Shown here: one piece after another, positions 19,521-28,790 of the stretch
Position numbering within the stretch: position 1 is the stretch's first letter
Layout of the letters: each line of letters begins with the position of its first letter
Assembly (NCBI GenBank): GCA_963786195.1
Contig: CAWAYH010000004.1
Span: 248,001 to 312,000, forward strand
DNA length: 64,000 nt
Direction: 5' to 3'
From: CAWAYH01 sp963786195
Lineage (GTDB): Bacteria; Acidobacteriota; Vicinamibacteria; Vicinamibacterales; 2-12-FULL-66-21
Notes under the pieces: generated by a model
Database searches by the model: none
What the model was told of the DNA's origin: nothing
The model's input: only the letters and a program-made list of their open reading frames with translations
Made by a program: the position numbers and the translations under genes

Positions 19521-20907
19521 TCAGTGTTGCCGGCGCCAGTACCAGTACACCGGGAGGCCAAGCGCAAGCAGGCCCAGGCCAGCGAGCGACTCCGCCGGAC
19601 GCTCGATCAACGTGTTCAGCACGAACGCCATCGACCCGAGGATGAACACCGCGGGCACCCAGGGATAGCCCCACGTTCGATACGGCCTCGGGTGATCGGG
19701 CATCAACCTGCGCAGCCGGAACAGTGCCAGTCCCGTGGCGACGCTGAAGAGGATCGACGCAAACATGACGTACGTGAAGAGCTGCTCGTAGGTACCCGAC
19801 AGCGCGAGGATGGTGGACCACACCGTCAGCCCGACGATCGCCACGTGTGGCGTGCGGTACCTCGGGTGAACGCGCTGCGCCGCCGGAAAGAACACGCGGT
19901 CGTTCGACATCGCGAACAGGATTCGCGAGCCCGAGAGAATCGCCCCCGCGTTGCAGCCGAACGTGGAGACGACCACGGTGAGCGCGACGAAACTCGCCCC
20001 GGCCGGTCCCACGAGCACGGACGCGGCCTTCTCGGCGATGCGCGTCACGCCCCTCATCTCGTCGATGGTCAGCGCAAACATGTAGGATACGTTGACCACC
20101 AGGTAGATGGTCGTCAGCATCAGGATCCCGACGAATCAGCGCGATCGGAACGTTACGCTGCGGATTCTTGACCTCTCCCGCGGCGTACGTCAGGAAGTAC
20201 CACGCCTCGTAGGTCCAGAGTACGGCAATCATGGCGACGCCGAACGACGCAACGGGCCGGGTCACATCGGCCGGCACCACAGGAACGAACACCGGGTCGA
20301 CGCGGCTGGCCACGATCGCCATGATCGGCAACGCCGCCAGCCCGGCAATCTTCGCGACTGTCAGCACGAAGTTGACCAGGTTGCCCGAGCGCACACCGAC
20401 GTAGTTGATCGTCCCGAGGATGACGATCGATGACGCGGCGACGAGCTGGCCGGCCGAAACCCTGAGGGTCCCGAGCCCGGTCGGCATGGTGAGCAGAATC
20501 TGCGAGAGCCCGAGCTCGGGGACGAAGTAGCTCACGTATTCCGCGAACCCGACGGCGACGGCCGCGACGCCGCCGCTGATCACCACGAGCATCGCCGCCC
20601 AGCCGTACAGGAACGCGGGCAGTAGCCCGAACGCCTCCCGCAGGAACACATACACGCCGCCGGAGCGAGGGAACATGGCCCCCATCTCGGCGTAGGTCAG
20701 ACCGCCTGTGATCGCCAGCACGCCGCCGAGCGTCCACGCGGCGAGCAGCAGCGAGGCCGAGGGAATGCTCGCGGCCATGTTGCCGGTGGTGAGGAAGATC
20801 CCCGACCCGATGACGCTGCCGACCACGAGCATGATGGCGGATCCGAGGCCGATGGCACGTACAAGCCCTTCATCCGCCGGCGCGACGACCGTCGTCGAGC
20901 CCTTCAC
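19521..20907 (-). CDS. APC superfamily amino acid permease, one frameshift
   Basis: About 460 residues after correction, with around twelve hydrophobic helices. Start: a GTG giving VKGSTTVVAPADEGLVRAIGLG, since no in-frame ATG is better placed. APC signature near the N-terminus: GSVIGSGIFLTTGNMAA; later MFPRSGGVYVFLREAFG, TYEAWYFLTYAAGEVKNPQRNVP, STFGCNAGAILSGSRILFAMS. One extra base near 20140 (ATT[C]GTC on the coding strand) splits it between NVPIALI and GILMLTTIYL. It probably imports or exchanges amino acids. It is divergent from the degenerate amidohydrolase gene, with a 166-bp shared promoter region. Confidence 0.85.
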
Positions 20908-21005
20908 AACACAACGTCCTGGAACATCGGTGCCTCCGGGGCTGTCAGGGACGAAGTCCGCCCGGAGGCAGACACATCGTGAGATGATTTCAAGGTCCGG
21001 AACTT

Positions 21006-21026
21006 TAGCACGGCGCGTGCTAGAAT
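21006..21026 (+). promoter_or_regulatory. Extended -10 overlapped by a perfect operator-like palindrome
   Basis: TAGCACG-GCG-CGTGCTA (21006-21022) is a perfect inverted repeat, and its end forms the extended -10 TGCTAGAAT (21018-21026) reading toward the gene at 21074. A protein bound to the palindrome would block RNA polymerase. The region also lies upstream of the divergent APC permease, so both genes could be affected. Confidence 0.45.
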
Positions 21027-21073
21027 GCCGGCCGCCAGCCCGAGCGTCGGTCTGCCGCGCTCCCGGAGGTTGA

Positions 21074-22810
21074 ATGGCCGCCCGCCTCACTGCCTACGTC
21101 GTCGTCGGAATCGTAGCGGCCACGCTGATCGCCGGCCTGATCGTCGGCGCCCAGCGGGACGACAGCGATGGCCCGATCGATCTGATCGTCCACAACGCCA
21201 AGGTCTATACCGCGGACGACCGGGGTCGCACGGCGGACGCCGTCGCCATCCGCGGCAACCAGGTTTTGCGCGTCGGCAGCGAGCGTGAGATTACCCGTCT
21301 GCGCAAGCCCCAGACGATCGTCATCGACGCGAAGGGCGGCGCCGTGCTGCCCGGCTTCAACGATGCGCACCTCCAGTTCCTGGGCGGAGGCCTGGGGCTG
21401 GATCGCGTCAGCCTGAACGATGCCGCGACCGTCGAGGAAACTCAGGATCGCATCCGGACCTGGGCGGGCGCGAACGCGGACGAAGCGTGGATCGTGGGGC
21501 GTGGCTGGAATTATCAGAGTTTCCCTGCCGGGCAACCGACTCGTCAGCAGCTGGATGCGGCCGTGTCCGATCGCCCGGCGCAGCTGATCAGTCATGACGG
21601 TCAGGCATCCTGGGTGAACACCCGGGCGCTCAGACTTGCCGGCATCAACAGGAAAACGCCGAATCCGCCCGACGGCGTCATCGTCCGCGATGCGCGGACG
21701 GGCGAAGCCACCGGCGTGCTGAAGGGCTCGGCAATGTTGCTCGTCAGCCGGCGGCTGCCGCACGCGACGCATGACGATCGCGCGCGCGCGCTGCGCGCGG
21801 CTATCGCCGAAGCGCACCGCTACGGTGTCACGAGCGTGCAGGACACGGGCGGAAATGTCGACGACCTCACGCTGCTCGAAGAGGCCCGGCGCGCGGGAGA
21901 CCTCAGCATCCGCGTCTACGCCGCGATCGCGGTTCGCAACGTCGTCAACGAGTCGGGCATCGCGGAGCTCGATGCTCTTCGGGCGCGCTACCCCGACGAC
22001 CCGCTGCTCAAGGCCGGCGCGGTCGTCCTCACGCTCGATGGCGGGGTCGAGTCGCACGCGGCGGCGATGCTCGAGCCCTACGCGAACGAGTCGACGACGA
22101 CCGGCACTCCGCTGTTCGATCGCGACGACTTCAATCGGATGGTGCGATTGCTGGATGCGCGCGGCTGGCAGGTGCTCACGCGCGCGACGGGCGATCGGGC
22201 CGTTCGGATGGCGCTCGACGCGTACGAACATGCGGTGCGCTCGAATCCGGTGCCGGAGCGCGGGCGACGGCATCGTGTCGAGCGGGTCGAGATTGCGGAC
22301 GCCGCCGATCTGGTTCGCTTCGGCGCGCTCGGTGTCGTGGCGTCGATGCAGCCGTACCTGGGCAGCCCGAGCCCAATCAGGATCGATTCGTGGCTTCGCA
22401 GCGTGGGACCCGAGCGTGCCTCACGAGGCTGGGCGTACGGCAGCATCAGCACCCGCGGCGGTCGCCTCGCGTTCGGCAGCGACTGGCCGGTCGCATCGCT
22501 GAACCCGATGCTGGGTATCCATACCGCCGTCACGCGAACCACGCCCGACAACCTGCCGGAAGGCGGTTGGTATCCCCCGGAGCGCGTCGCGCTGAAGCCG
22601 GCAATCGACGCGTATACGTCCGGCGCCGCGTGGGCGTCATTTGACGAACAGCGCAAGGGCACGCTTGCCGCCGGGATGTTGGCCGATCTCGTCGTGCTGT
22701 CGGACGACATCTTCGGGGGACCCGCGGCGTCACTCGCATCCGCGCGGGTGAGCGTCACGATCTTCGACGGCAAGGTTGTCTACCAGCGAGACGGCAGGGC
22801 CACGAACTGA
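21074..22810 (+). CDS. YtcJ-like amidohydrolase family protein, metal site degenerate
   Basis: 578 residues. An N-terminal membrane anchor (AYVVVGIVAATLIAGLIVGAQ) is followed by an Amidohydro_3/YtcJ fold: VHNAKVYTADDRGRTADAVAI, PGFNDAHLQF, GVTSVQDTGGNVDD, LGVVASMQP, FGSDWPVASLNPMLGI and a C-terminal SVTIFDGKVVYQ. Start ATG has GGAGG 8 bp before it. The metal ligands expected in the family are mostly replaced: HxH is HLQ, the Lys strand reads VVLTLDGG without Lys, HAIGD reads RATGD, RIEH reads RVERV, and MQPTH reads MQPYL; only the final Asp in GSDW is clear. The reading frame is otherwise perfect, so this looks like a maintained non-canonical or inactive homologue. The likely location is periplasmic, membrane-anchored. 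Confidence 0.8.
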   Translation: MAARLTAYVVVGIVAATLIAGLIVGAQRDDSDGPIDLIVHNAKVYTADDRGRTADAVAIRGNQVLRVGSEREITRLRKPQTIVIDAKGGAVLPGFNDAHLQFLGGGLGLDRVSLNDAATVEETQDRIRTWAGANADEAWIVGRGWNYQSFPAGQPTRQQLDAAVSDRPAQLISHDGQASWVNTRALRLAGINRKTPNPPDGVIVRDARTGEATGVLKGSAMLLVSRRLPHATHDDRARALRAAIAEAHRYGVTSVQDTGGNVDDLTLLEEARRAGDLSIRVYAAIAVRNVVNESGIAELDALRARYPDDPLLKAGAVVLTLDGGVESHAAAMLEPYANESTTTGTPLFDRDDFNRMVRLLDARGWQVLTRATGDRAVRMALDAYEHAVRSNPVPERGRRHRVERVEIADAADLVRFGALGVVASMQPYLGSPSPIRIDSWLRSVGPERASRGWAYGSISTRGGRLAFGSDWPVASLNPMLGIHTAVTRTTPDNLPEGGWYPPERVALKPAIDAYTSGAAWASFDEQRKGTLAAGMLADLVVLSDDIFGGPAASLASARVSVTIFDGKVVYQRDGRATN

Positions 22811-22828
22811 CGGCACGTCACCCGTAGT

Positions 22829-22846
22829 GTCCGGCTTCAGCCGGAC
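22829..22846. repeat. Palindrome GTCCGGC-ttca-GCCGGAC, left flank of repeat C
   Basis: A perfect 7-bp stem with a 4-base loop. A second copy sits at 23044-23063 on the other side of repeat C, so the repeat is bracketed by two such hairpins. Confidence 0.6.
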
Positions 22847-23046
22847 TAGTCTTATCCGAGGGGCTTCGCCCCTCGGACTCCCGTGCACGCTCTCTCGCCC
22901 TTCGACGTCGCTCAGGGCGACCCTGAGCCTGTCGAAGGGTCGCGCGCCGCTTTGCCGGCGCGCTCCGGTCGCGTGGCTCGCTCGCCGATGCTCGCGTAGC
23001 GCTCCGTTGCGGAACGAGCGTCAGGTGTATGAGACAGCTTCTAGTC
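22845..23046 (-). repeat. Dispersed intergenic repeat, copy C, interrupted by a nested palindrome
   Basis: Read on the minus strand it starts GACTAGAAGCTGTCTCAT and ends GGATAAGACTAG, matching copy A at both ends and copy B in the middle (GCGAGCGAGCCACGCGACC, CGGAGCGCGCCGGCAAAGC). It is about 40 bp longer than expected because another palindrome lies at 22898-22939, between the GCGCGCG and CGAGAGAG words that are adjacent in B. It lies between the convergent ends of the YtcJ-like and M14 genes. Confidence 0.75.
22898..22939. repeat. 42-bp palindromic element nested inside repeat C
   Basis: CCCTTCGACGTCGCTCAGGG followed by CGACCCTGAGCCTGTCGAAGGG (split here) forms a long imperfect palindrome whose outer CCCTTCGAC/GTCGAAGGG stem is perfect. 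Elements of this TTCGAC...CTCAGG...CCTGAG...GTCGAA type recur in many high-GC bacterial genomes. Comparison with copies A and B shows the exact site it occupies. Confidence 0.7.
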
Positions 23047-23063
23047 TCCGGCTTCAGCCGGAC
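23044..23063. repeat. Palindrome CTCCGGC-ttca-GCCGGAC, right flank of repeat C
   Basis: Second copy of the hairpin found at 22829-22846, with one outer-base difference. It ends two bases before the stop codon of the M14 peptidase gene on the minus strand and may act as a transcript-end structure for it. Confidence 0.55.
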
Positions 23064-23065
23064 TT

Positions 23066-24406
23066 CTACCGCAAGACCGCTTCCACCACGAATTTCCCTG
23101 TCTGGGGGACGGGTTTCAACACCGCGAACCGCGCGGGCTGACCCACTGCAATCGTCGCCACGGTCTTGTTCTTCCACTCCGGCAGGTCCATGACCTGCCC
23201 CGCCGCGACCTTGTCGTCGTCGATCGGCACGACCGTCATTCCGGTCGCGTCAATCGTCCGCAGGCCGCCCATCGTGCGCAGGTCGCCCACGTCATCGATG
23301 CTGAGCGAGGTCTGCAGCTCGCGGCGGCCTTCGGCCACCTGCACGCGCCGGCTCGCGACGACGCCGATGTCGGCGGTAAACGGCGGCACGCCGGCCCCGT
23401 TGATGACGGTGGCGTTCTGCACGAGAACCGCGAAGCTCCGGGACTCGTTCATCGGCAGCGTCTCGTAGCCGCGCGGGTCGACACGATCGACACGCCCGGT
23501 CGCCAGGGCGTCGAGCGCGGCGAGGATCGCGACGAAGTTCAGCCGGACCAGGGCGCCATCCGGTTCGTGCGACGGCCAGCCGCCGGTTTCGATGAGCACG
23601 ATCGGCGTCCCCCACAGCGTCAGGTTGTCGCCGAAGGCGCGGGTTTCGAACTCCTCGTCGTACCGGCCGATCTGTCCCGACGCGAACGGCTCGAGCGCGT
23701 CGCGAATGACGGCACACAGCTGCTTCGTCAGGCGACGACCGGCGTTCTCGGTCCGCGGCTGGTCGTACGCGACCGACAACAGCGAGATCGAGGCCGGACG
23801 CGGCGGATCGCCGACCGACGTGCGCCAGCTCTGGTTGTGCAGGTTGAAACCGACCCGCGGATTCAGCCGCTCGCGAAGCGACTTCAGCGTACGACCCTCA
23901 GGCGTCTGGAGCCGCAGCGCGTCGCGATTGACGTCAATGCTCTGGGCGTTGCGCCGCTGAAAGCGTTCTGCGCCATCCGGGTTCAGCATCGGCACGATGT
24001 GGAGCGTGAGCTCCGAGAGGATGCGCTGCACCGGAGCGTCGTTGCGATGGCGCTGGAGATACTCGAACACGTCGAACAGCGCGGACGTCGCGGTCGGCTC
24101 GTCACCGTGCATCTGCGACCACAGCAGAACACTGAAGGCACCTCGCCCTGCGCGGACGTAGTTGATCGAGCGGCCCTCGATCGATTCGCCAACTTTCTCC
24201 ATCGCGAACAGGTCCGGCGAGGCACGCACAACGGCGTCGAGACGCCGGACGACCTCGGAGTGATCCACGAGCGGCGGAAGCGGAGGCGATACGTGCTCTT
24301 CGTCCCAGATCCGCGCCAGCTCCTGAGGGGTGACGCCCAGCTCACCGGTCCGTTGAGTCGATGGCGGGCCGGACGCCGCGGTCGAGAGGATGAGCACGAT
24401 CAGCAA
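23066..24406 (-). CDS. Secreted M14 family zinc carboxypeptidase
   Basis: 446 residues. Zinc/catalytic residues: SQMHGDEPTATSALFDVFEYL (HxxE), the second His in RVGFNLHNQSWR, substrate-binding Arg/Asn in DVNRDA, and the general-base Glu in IVLIETGGWPSHE. The preferred start is a TTG at 24404-24406 giving MLIVLILSTAASGPP, which makes a short signal peptide; no in-frame ATG is available upstream, so the true start may differ. The C-terminal 130 residues form a separate beta-rich domain. It probably trims peptides or cell-wall fragments in the periplasm. Intact frame. Confidence 0.8.
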   Translation of the reverse strand: MLIVLILSTAASGPPSTQRTGELGVTPQELARIWDEEHVSPPLPPLVDHSEVVRRLDAVVRASPDLFAMEKVGESIEGRSINYVRAGRGAFSVLLWSQMHGDEPTATSALFDVFEYLQRHRNDAPVQRILSELTLHIVPMLNPDGAERFQRRNAQSIDVNRDALRLQTPEGRTLKSLRERLNPRVGFNLHNQSWRTSVGDPPRPASISLLSVAYDQPRTENAGRRLTKQLCAVIRDALEPFASGQIGRYDEEFETRAFGDNLTLWGTPIVLIETGGWPSHEPDGALVRLNFVAILAALDALATGRVDRVDPRGYETLPMNESRSFAVLVQNATVINGAGVPPFTADIGVVASRRVQVAEGRRELQTSLSIDDVGDLRTMGGLRTIDATGMTVVPIDDDKVAAGQVMDLPEWKNKTVATIAVGQPARFAVLKPVPQTGKFVVEAVLR

Positions 24407-24501
24407 CGCGAGCGGTCGGCGCCGGTCCGGGAAGTACTGATCATGCGCGACATTATCGCGCGGTTGGGGATCGCCTGGGGTGACGGGTGCGAGGGATTCC
24501 G

Positions 24502-25026
24502 CTAGCGATAGTGCAGTCGTAGCAGCGACGATCCGCCGGTCGTGGACGAGGTGATCACGAACAGGTTGTCGAATTCCGTGTCGCCGACGGTCACGGGCGT
24601 CGTGATGCCCAGCGCCTTCACGATTTCCGGGACCGTGTTGGAGTGACCGACGATCAGGACGTTGCCTTTTGCGGCCCGAACCTGCTCGATGAGCCCTTTC
24701 GTATCGCTGGCTGGCATCGTCTTGATCGTGAGCCCGAGCGCCTTCGCGAGCGGCGTCGCGGTCTGCTGCGTGCGCTTGAACTCGGTGGTGAAGATCGCGG
24801 AGATGTTCGCGTCCTTGAGCATCGTTGCGAGTGATGCCGCACGCGCGCGGCCCGCTTCAGAGAGATCAGGATCTGCCGACATCGTCGGCGGCGTGCCGGC
24901 GTCGTGTCCGCGCGCTCCGCGTGTCGAACGACGAAGACCGTCGACTGCGCGGGCGTCTGCGCGACTGCCGACAGCGTGAGGACCGCGAGCACGACGATGA
25001 GCAGGATCGATCGTTGATTTCGGCAT
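24502..25026 (-). CDS. Histidine phosphatase family protein (SixA/PGAM-like), exported, frameshifted
   Basis: About 175 residues after repair. Behind the ATG is MPKSTI, then a shift into a signal-peptide-like ILLIVVLAVLTLSAVAQTPAQS, then the phosphohistidine motif VFVVRHAERAD. A second shift near 24905 leads to SADPDLSEAGRARAASLATML, TTEFKRTQQTATPLAKALGL and the second catalytic His in VLIVGHSNTVPEIV. The fold and both active-site His are therefore present. The substrate may be a phosphoester or phosphoprotein outside the cytoplasm. It lies 11 bp after the APC permease stop on the same strand, suggesting one operon. Confidence 0.75.
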   Translation of the reverse strand: MPKSTIDPAHRRARGPHAVGSRADARAVDGLRRSTRGARGHDAGTPPTMSADPDLSEAGRARAASLATMLKDANISAIFTTEFKRTQQTATPLAKALGLTIKTMPASDTKGLIEQVRAAKGNVLIVGHSNTVPEIVKALGITTPVTVGDTEFDNLFVITSSTTGGSSLLRLHYR

Positions 25027-25037
25027 CGGTTCAGACC

Positions 25038-26397
25038 TCATGTGTGCGACCGGGAGTTCGTCGCATCGCGACCCGACGCGCCCATCGTCGCGGCAAAGTA
25101 GAACACGGCGCCCACCGACAGCGCGACCAGGCCTGCGATCAACTGATCCCGTCGAGCGCCGGCGAGCATCGTCAAGGCGATGACGATCGCGGCGATCGGA
25201 ATCACGGGACCGAGCGGCACGACGAAGGTGGGCGGCTTGATCCGATCCGCGAACTTCGGGCTGCGCAGCACCAGCGTCGATGCGCACGTGGCGACGTACA
25301 CCACCAGGCGGCTGATCGCGCTGGCCAGCGCCAGCGTCGCGAATTGTCCGCTGAGTGCGAGCACCAGCGCCAGCCCGGCGGTCACGAGAATCGCGTTCGC
25401 GGGCGTCCGAAAGCGCGGGTGCACCCAGCCGAAAAACCGCGGCAGGTCTCCCTGCTCCGCGAGCGCGAACAGGTTACGGGGGCCCGACAGGGCCTGGCCC
25501 ATGTTGTTGCCCGTTGTCGAGAAGACGGCTCCCAGCGTCATCAGCAGCGCCCCGCCGCCGCCGAGAAACAGCACCGCCGCGTCCGCGAGCGGGGTTTTCG
25601 AGGACGCAAGCGTCGGCAGCGTGCCGAGCGCGACGACCTGGACGAGGGCCATCACGACCGTGACGATGACGATGGTCATGATCAGGGCGAACGGCACGGC
25701 GCGGCGTGGATCCCGCGCTTCGCCGGCCGGCACCGGGACGACCTCGTAGCCTCCGAAGGCAAAAATCAGCAGCAGGCCCGTCGCCGACAGCGCGGCGCGC
25801 GTCGGCGTCTCCAGCGGCACGAGCAGCGCGGGATCGATGAAGAAGATCCCCGCGATGATGAACACGACGAGCGGCAGCAGCTTGCCGATCGTCAGCACGT
25901 TGAGGACCACGACTGCTCTGACGGATCCCGCGGATGTTGATCGCGGTGATCGCCACGATGATCGCGGTAATCAGGATGCCTCGCGGCCAGCCGGCGGTCA
26001 GCGCCGGAAAGTAGAAGCCGAGCGACGTGACCAGCACGTTGATGACGGCGGCCCAGCTCGCGACGCGCGTGAACCACATCATCCAGCCGACTTCGAACGC
26101 GGCGAATCGCCCGAAGGCGGCGCGCGTGTAGAGGTACGGCCCGCCGGTCGTGTCGAACCGGCTCCCGACCTCGGCGAAACAGAGCGCGATCAGCAGCGAC
26201 GCGAGGCCGACCGCGGGTACCATCCAGGCGCTCCACGCACCGACGCTGGCGGCATAGAGCGCGGGCTGAACGAAGATCGCGGAGCCGATCACCTGGTTGA
26301 CGCCGATCGCGGTCAGATCCCAGCTTCCGAGTTCGCGGCGAAGCCCCGGTGTCACGGTTCCCGCGCCAGGGGAAGTGCTGTGGGCCGTGGTGGGCAT
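25038..26397 (-). CDS. APC family permease, one frameshift
   Basis: About 452 residues after correction. The start MPTTAHSTSPGAGTVTPGLRRELGSWDLTAIGVNQVIGSAIF contains the APC helix-I signature VNQVIGSAIFVQPALYA. Further: RFDTTGGPYLYTRAAFG, AFGGYEVVPVPAGEARDPRRAVP, STTGNNMGQALSGPRNLFALAEQGDLP. A missing base near 25915 separates GIRQS from VVVLNVLTIGKLLPLVVF. It probably transports amino acids or related amines. Its start is divergent from the Rieske oxygenase gene, only about 30 bp apart, so a role in bringing in that enzyme's substrate is plausible but unproven. Confidence 0.83.
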
Positions 26398-26425
26398 GTC
26401 GCGCAGGTTGTATCATGAATTCCTG

Positions 26426-27559
26426 ATGCAGGACCCCGATATCGTCGCGAAGCCTCGCGACGCGATGCCCGCCGGCGCCTTCACGCTCCCCGCGAAGTAC
26501 TACGTCGACGAACGCCGCTTTGCGCGCGAGATGGATGCGCTCTTTCGAACGATGTGGGTCTGCGCCGGCAGGAGCGTCGAGATCGAAACCGCCGGGCAGT
26601 ACGTGCTGCGCGAGCTCGGGGGCGAGAGCATCATCATCACACGGGCGGCATCCGGTCGCGTCCATGCGTTCTCGAACGTGTGCCGTCATCGCGGCACGCG
26701 ATTGTGCACGGCACCGACCGGTACGTTCCCCGGCAGCATCCAGTGCCCTTACCACTCGTGGACCTACGGACTCGACGGCCGTCTGATTGGGGCGCCGCAC
26801 ATGGACGAGGTCCCGCACTTCTGCAAGGAGGACTATCCGCTGCACGCGCTCCACGCGGACGAGTGGGACGGACACTTGTTCATCAACGCGTCAGCGGCCG
26901 CACCTGCTCCACTGCTCGCGCAGCTCGGCGACCTCCCGCAGAAGTTTCGATCGTGGCGGATGAAGGACCTGCGGCTCGGCCACCGCATCGTCTACGACGT
27001 CAAGGCCAACTGGAAGCTGATCATCCAGAACTACAACGAGTGCCTCCACTGCCCCAACGTGCATCCCGCGCTCAACAAGCTGTCGCACTACCTGAGCGGC
27101 GAGAACGAGCCGCTGCAGGCGACGTACATGGGCGGACGGATGGATTTGCGGCCCGGCGTTGAGACGTTGTCGATGGATGGGACCTGTCCGCGCGAGCTGT
27201 TGCCGGACCTTTCAGATGCCGATCGGCGCCGCGTGTACTACTACGCCATCTTCCCCAACATGCTGCTCAGCCTCCATCCCGACTACATGATGGTGCACAC
27301 GCTCTGGCCGGTGGCGCCGGATCGCACGTTCAACGTATGCGAGTGGCACTTCCAGCCGTCCGAGATCGAGCGGCCTGGATTCGACCCGTCGGATGCGGTC
27401 GAGTTCTGGGACATGACGAACCGCCAGGACTGGCACGTCTGCGAGCTGTCCCAGGCGGGCATCTCGTCGCGCGCGTACACACCCGGCCCGTACTCGAATC
27501 GCGAGGATCTGCTGTACGCGTTCGACCGGATGATCGTCGAGCTGCACGGGGGCGACTAG
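26426..27559 (+). CDS. Rieske non-heme iron oxygenase, alpha subunit (GbcA/CntA-like)
   Basis: 377 residues from MQDPDIVAKPRDAMPAGAF. A start at 26396 would add ten residues but overlaps the divergent gene. Rieske 2Fe-2S cluster: CRHRG (C86, H88) and CPYHSW (C107, H110). Mononuclear iron ligands in NYNECLHCPNVHP (H208, H213), with an Asp near DAVEFWDMTN. Such enzymes use O2 and reductase-supplied electrons; the branch acting on quaternary amines (glycine betaine, carnitine) is the closest in pattern. A GcvT-like folate aminomethyltransferase lies convergent and next door, which fits N-demethylation of a methylated amine. No reductase gene is visible here. Confidence 0.85.
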   Translation: MQDPDIVAKPRDAMPAGAFTLPAKYYVDERRFAREMDALFRTMWVCAGRSVEIETAGQYVLRELGGESIIITRAASGRVHAFSNVCRHRGTRLCTAPTGTFPGSIQCPYHSWTYGLDGRLIGAPHMDEVPHFCKEDYPLHALHADEWDGHLFINASAAAPAPLLAQLGDLPQKFRSWRMKDLRLGHRIVYDVKANWKLIIQNYNECLHCPNVHPALNKLSHYLSGENEPLQATYMGGRMDLRPGVETLSMDGTCPRELLPDLSDADRRRVYYYAIFPNMLLSLHPDYMMVHTLWPVAPDRTFNVCEWHFQPSEIERPGFDPSDAVEFWDMTNRQDWHVCELSQAGISSRAYTPGPYSNREDLLYAFDRMIVELHGGD

Positions 27560-27576
27560 CCCGAAGGACATCGACG

Positions 27577-28776
27577 CTACGCAGGAGGCGTCACGGTCTT
27601 CCGCGGCGGGTTGAAGAACGGCGTCCTGGCCACCTTCGCGCCGACCCGGTAGCGAACGGCCTCGACCGTCATCTCGACCTGCACCGTCGTGCCCTCCGCG
27701 TAGTGCGGCCTGTCAACGGTCGCCAGCGCGATCATCTTCTTCAGGACCGGCGACCAGGTCGTCGTCGTGGCGCGGCCGATCTGCCGGCTCTCACGGTAGA
27801 CGGGGACCGCGACGCGCGACGCCGTCGCGCCGACGGTCGGCGGCAGGCCCAGCTTGTCGTAGATCTTCTCGACTTCGTTCCAGTCGACTTCGAGGCCGAC
27901 GACCTGGCGGGCGGGACCGCGCCGCTGCTCTTCCCGCAGCGCGCGCTGGCCGATGAAGCGGCCTTTGTCCAGCGCCACGAGCCGGTCGAGTCCCATCTCG
28001 TACGGCCTGTACTTCTGCGACGCTATCATGGCCTTCTTGCTGCTGAAGAAATCGACCTCGATCAGCAGCAGGCCCGCCTCGACGCGGGCGACGTCGAGCG
28101 CGAGCATCCCGGCGGGCTTGATGTCGAACGGCTTGCCAGCGTCCATCAGCGCGTCCCAGACCTGCACCGCGTCCCGGGACGACATCCAGATTTCGTAACC
28201 GAGGTCTCCGGTGTACCCCGTTCGTGAGATGTCGACCGGGACTCCGGCCATCGTCCCGCTGGCGACGCGGAAGTATTTCAGGCGGTCGATGTCGATATCG
28301 GAGACGGCACGCAGCACCCGCGCTGACGTGGGCCCTTGCAGGGCCAGTGCGGCCACGTCCTCGGAGATGTCCTCGAGGGTCACATCGAGACCGGCGGCAT
28401 TCTGCCGAAACCAGCGAAGGCTCGGATCCGCGGCCGTCCACCGGAATCGGTCTTCTCCGAGCCGCGACACCGTGCCGTCGTCGATCACCTTCCCGTGCTC
28501 GTCGCACCAGGGCGTGTAGAACACCTGGCCGACCGCCATCTTCGACACGTCGCGCGTGATGAGCCGATCGACCAGCCGCGCGGCGTCTCGCCCGGACACG
28601 AGGTACTTGAAGAGCGGAGACACATCGATGAGCGCCGCGGCGTTCCGGATGGCGTTGTATTCGTGCTCGTGGTGCCCTTCGTACGCGCTGACCGCGTAGT
28701 ACCCCGACCACTCGCGGTAGTTGAGGCTCTCGCAGAGCGCGAACGTTCTTTCGTGAACCGGCGAGCCGACAGGCAT
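27577..28776 (-). CDS. GcvT-like aminomethyltransferase family protein
   Basis: 399 residues from MPVGSPVHERTFALCESLNY. Folate-binding family features: RNAAALIDVSPLFKYLVSGRDAARLVDRL, GQVFYTPWCDEHGKVIDDGTV, LALQGPTSARVLRAV, ISRTGYTGDLGYEIWM, the Asp of the active site in KPAGMLALDVARVEAGLLLIEVDF, and a C-terminal barrel with VGLEVDW and GRATTTTWSP. Members include the glycine cleavage T-protein and DMSP or dimethylglycine demethylases, moving a C1 unit to tetrahydrofolate. The neighbouring Rieske oxygenase points to methylated-amine catabolism rather than glycine cleavage, since no P- or H-protein is nearby. Confidence 0.85.
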   Translation of the reverse strand: MPVGSPVHERTFALCESLNYREWSGYYAVSAYEGHHEHEYNAIRNAAALIDVSPLFKYLVSGRDAARLVDRLITRDVSKMAVGQVFYTPWCDEHGKVIDDGTVSRLGEDRFRWTAADPSLRWFRQNAAGLDVTLEDISEDVAALALQGPTSARVLRAVSDIDIDRLKYFRVASGTMAGVPVDISRTGYTGDLGYEIWMSSRDAVQVWDALMDAGKPFDIKPAGMLALDVARVEAGLLLIEVDFFSSKKAMIASQKYRPYEMGLDRLVALDKGRFIGQRALREEQRRGPARQVVGLEVDWNEVEKIYDKLGLPPTVGATASRVAVPVYRESRQIGRATTTTWSPVLKKMIALATVDRPHYAEGTTVQVEMTVEAVRYRVGAKVARTPFFNPPRKTVTPPA

Positions 28777-28790
28777 CTGGTGAGTATAGT

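Noticed and set aside
22855..22875. Rho-independent terminator CCGAGGGGC-ttc-GCCCCTCGG
   Set aside because: The stem is strong but no T-run follows on either strand, and the hairpin is a fixed part of the dispersed repeat.
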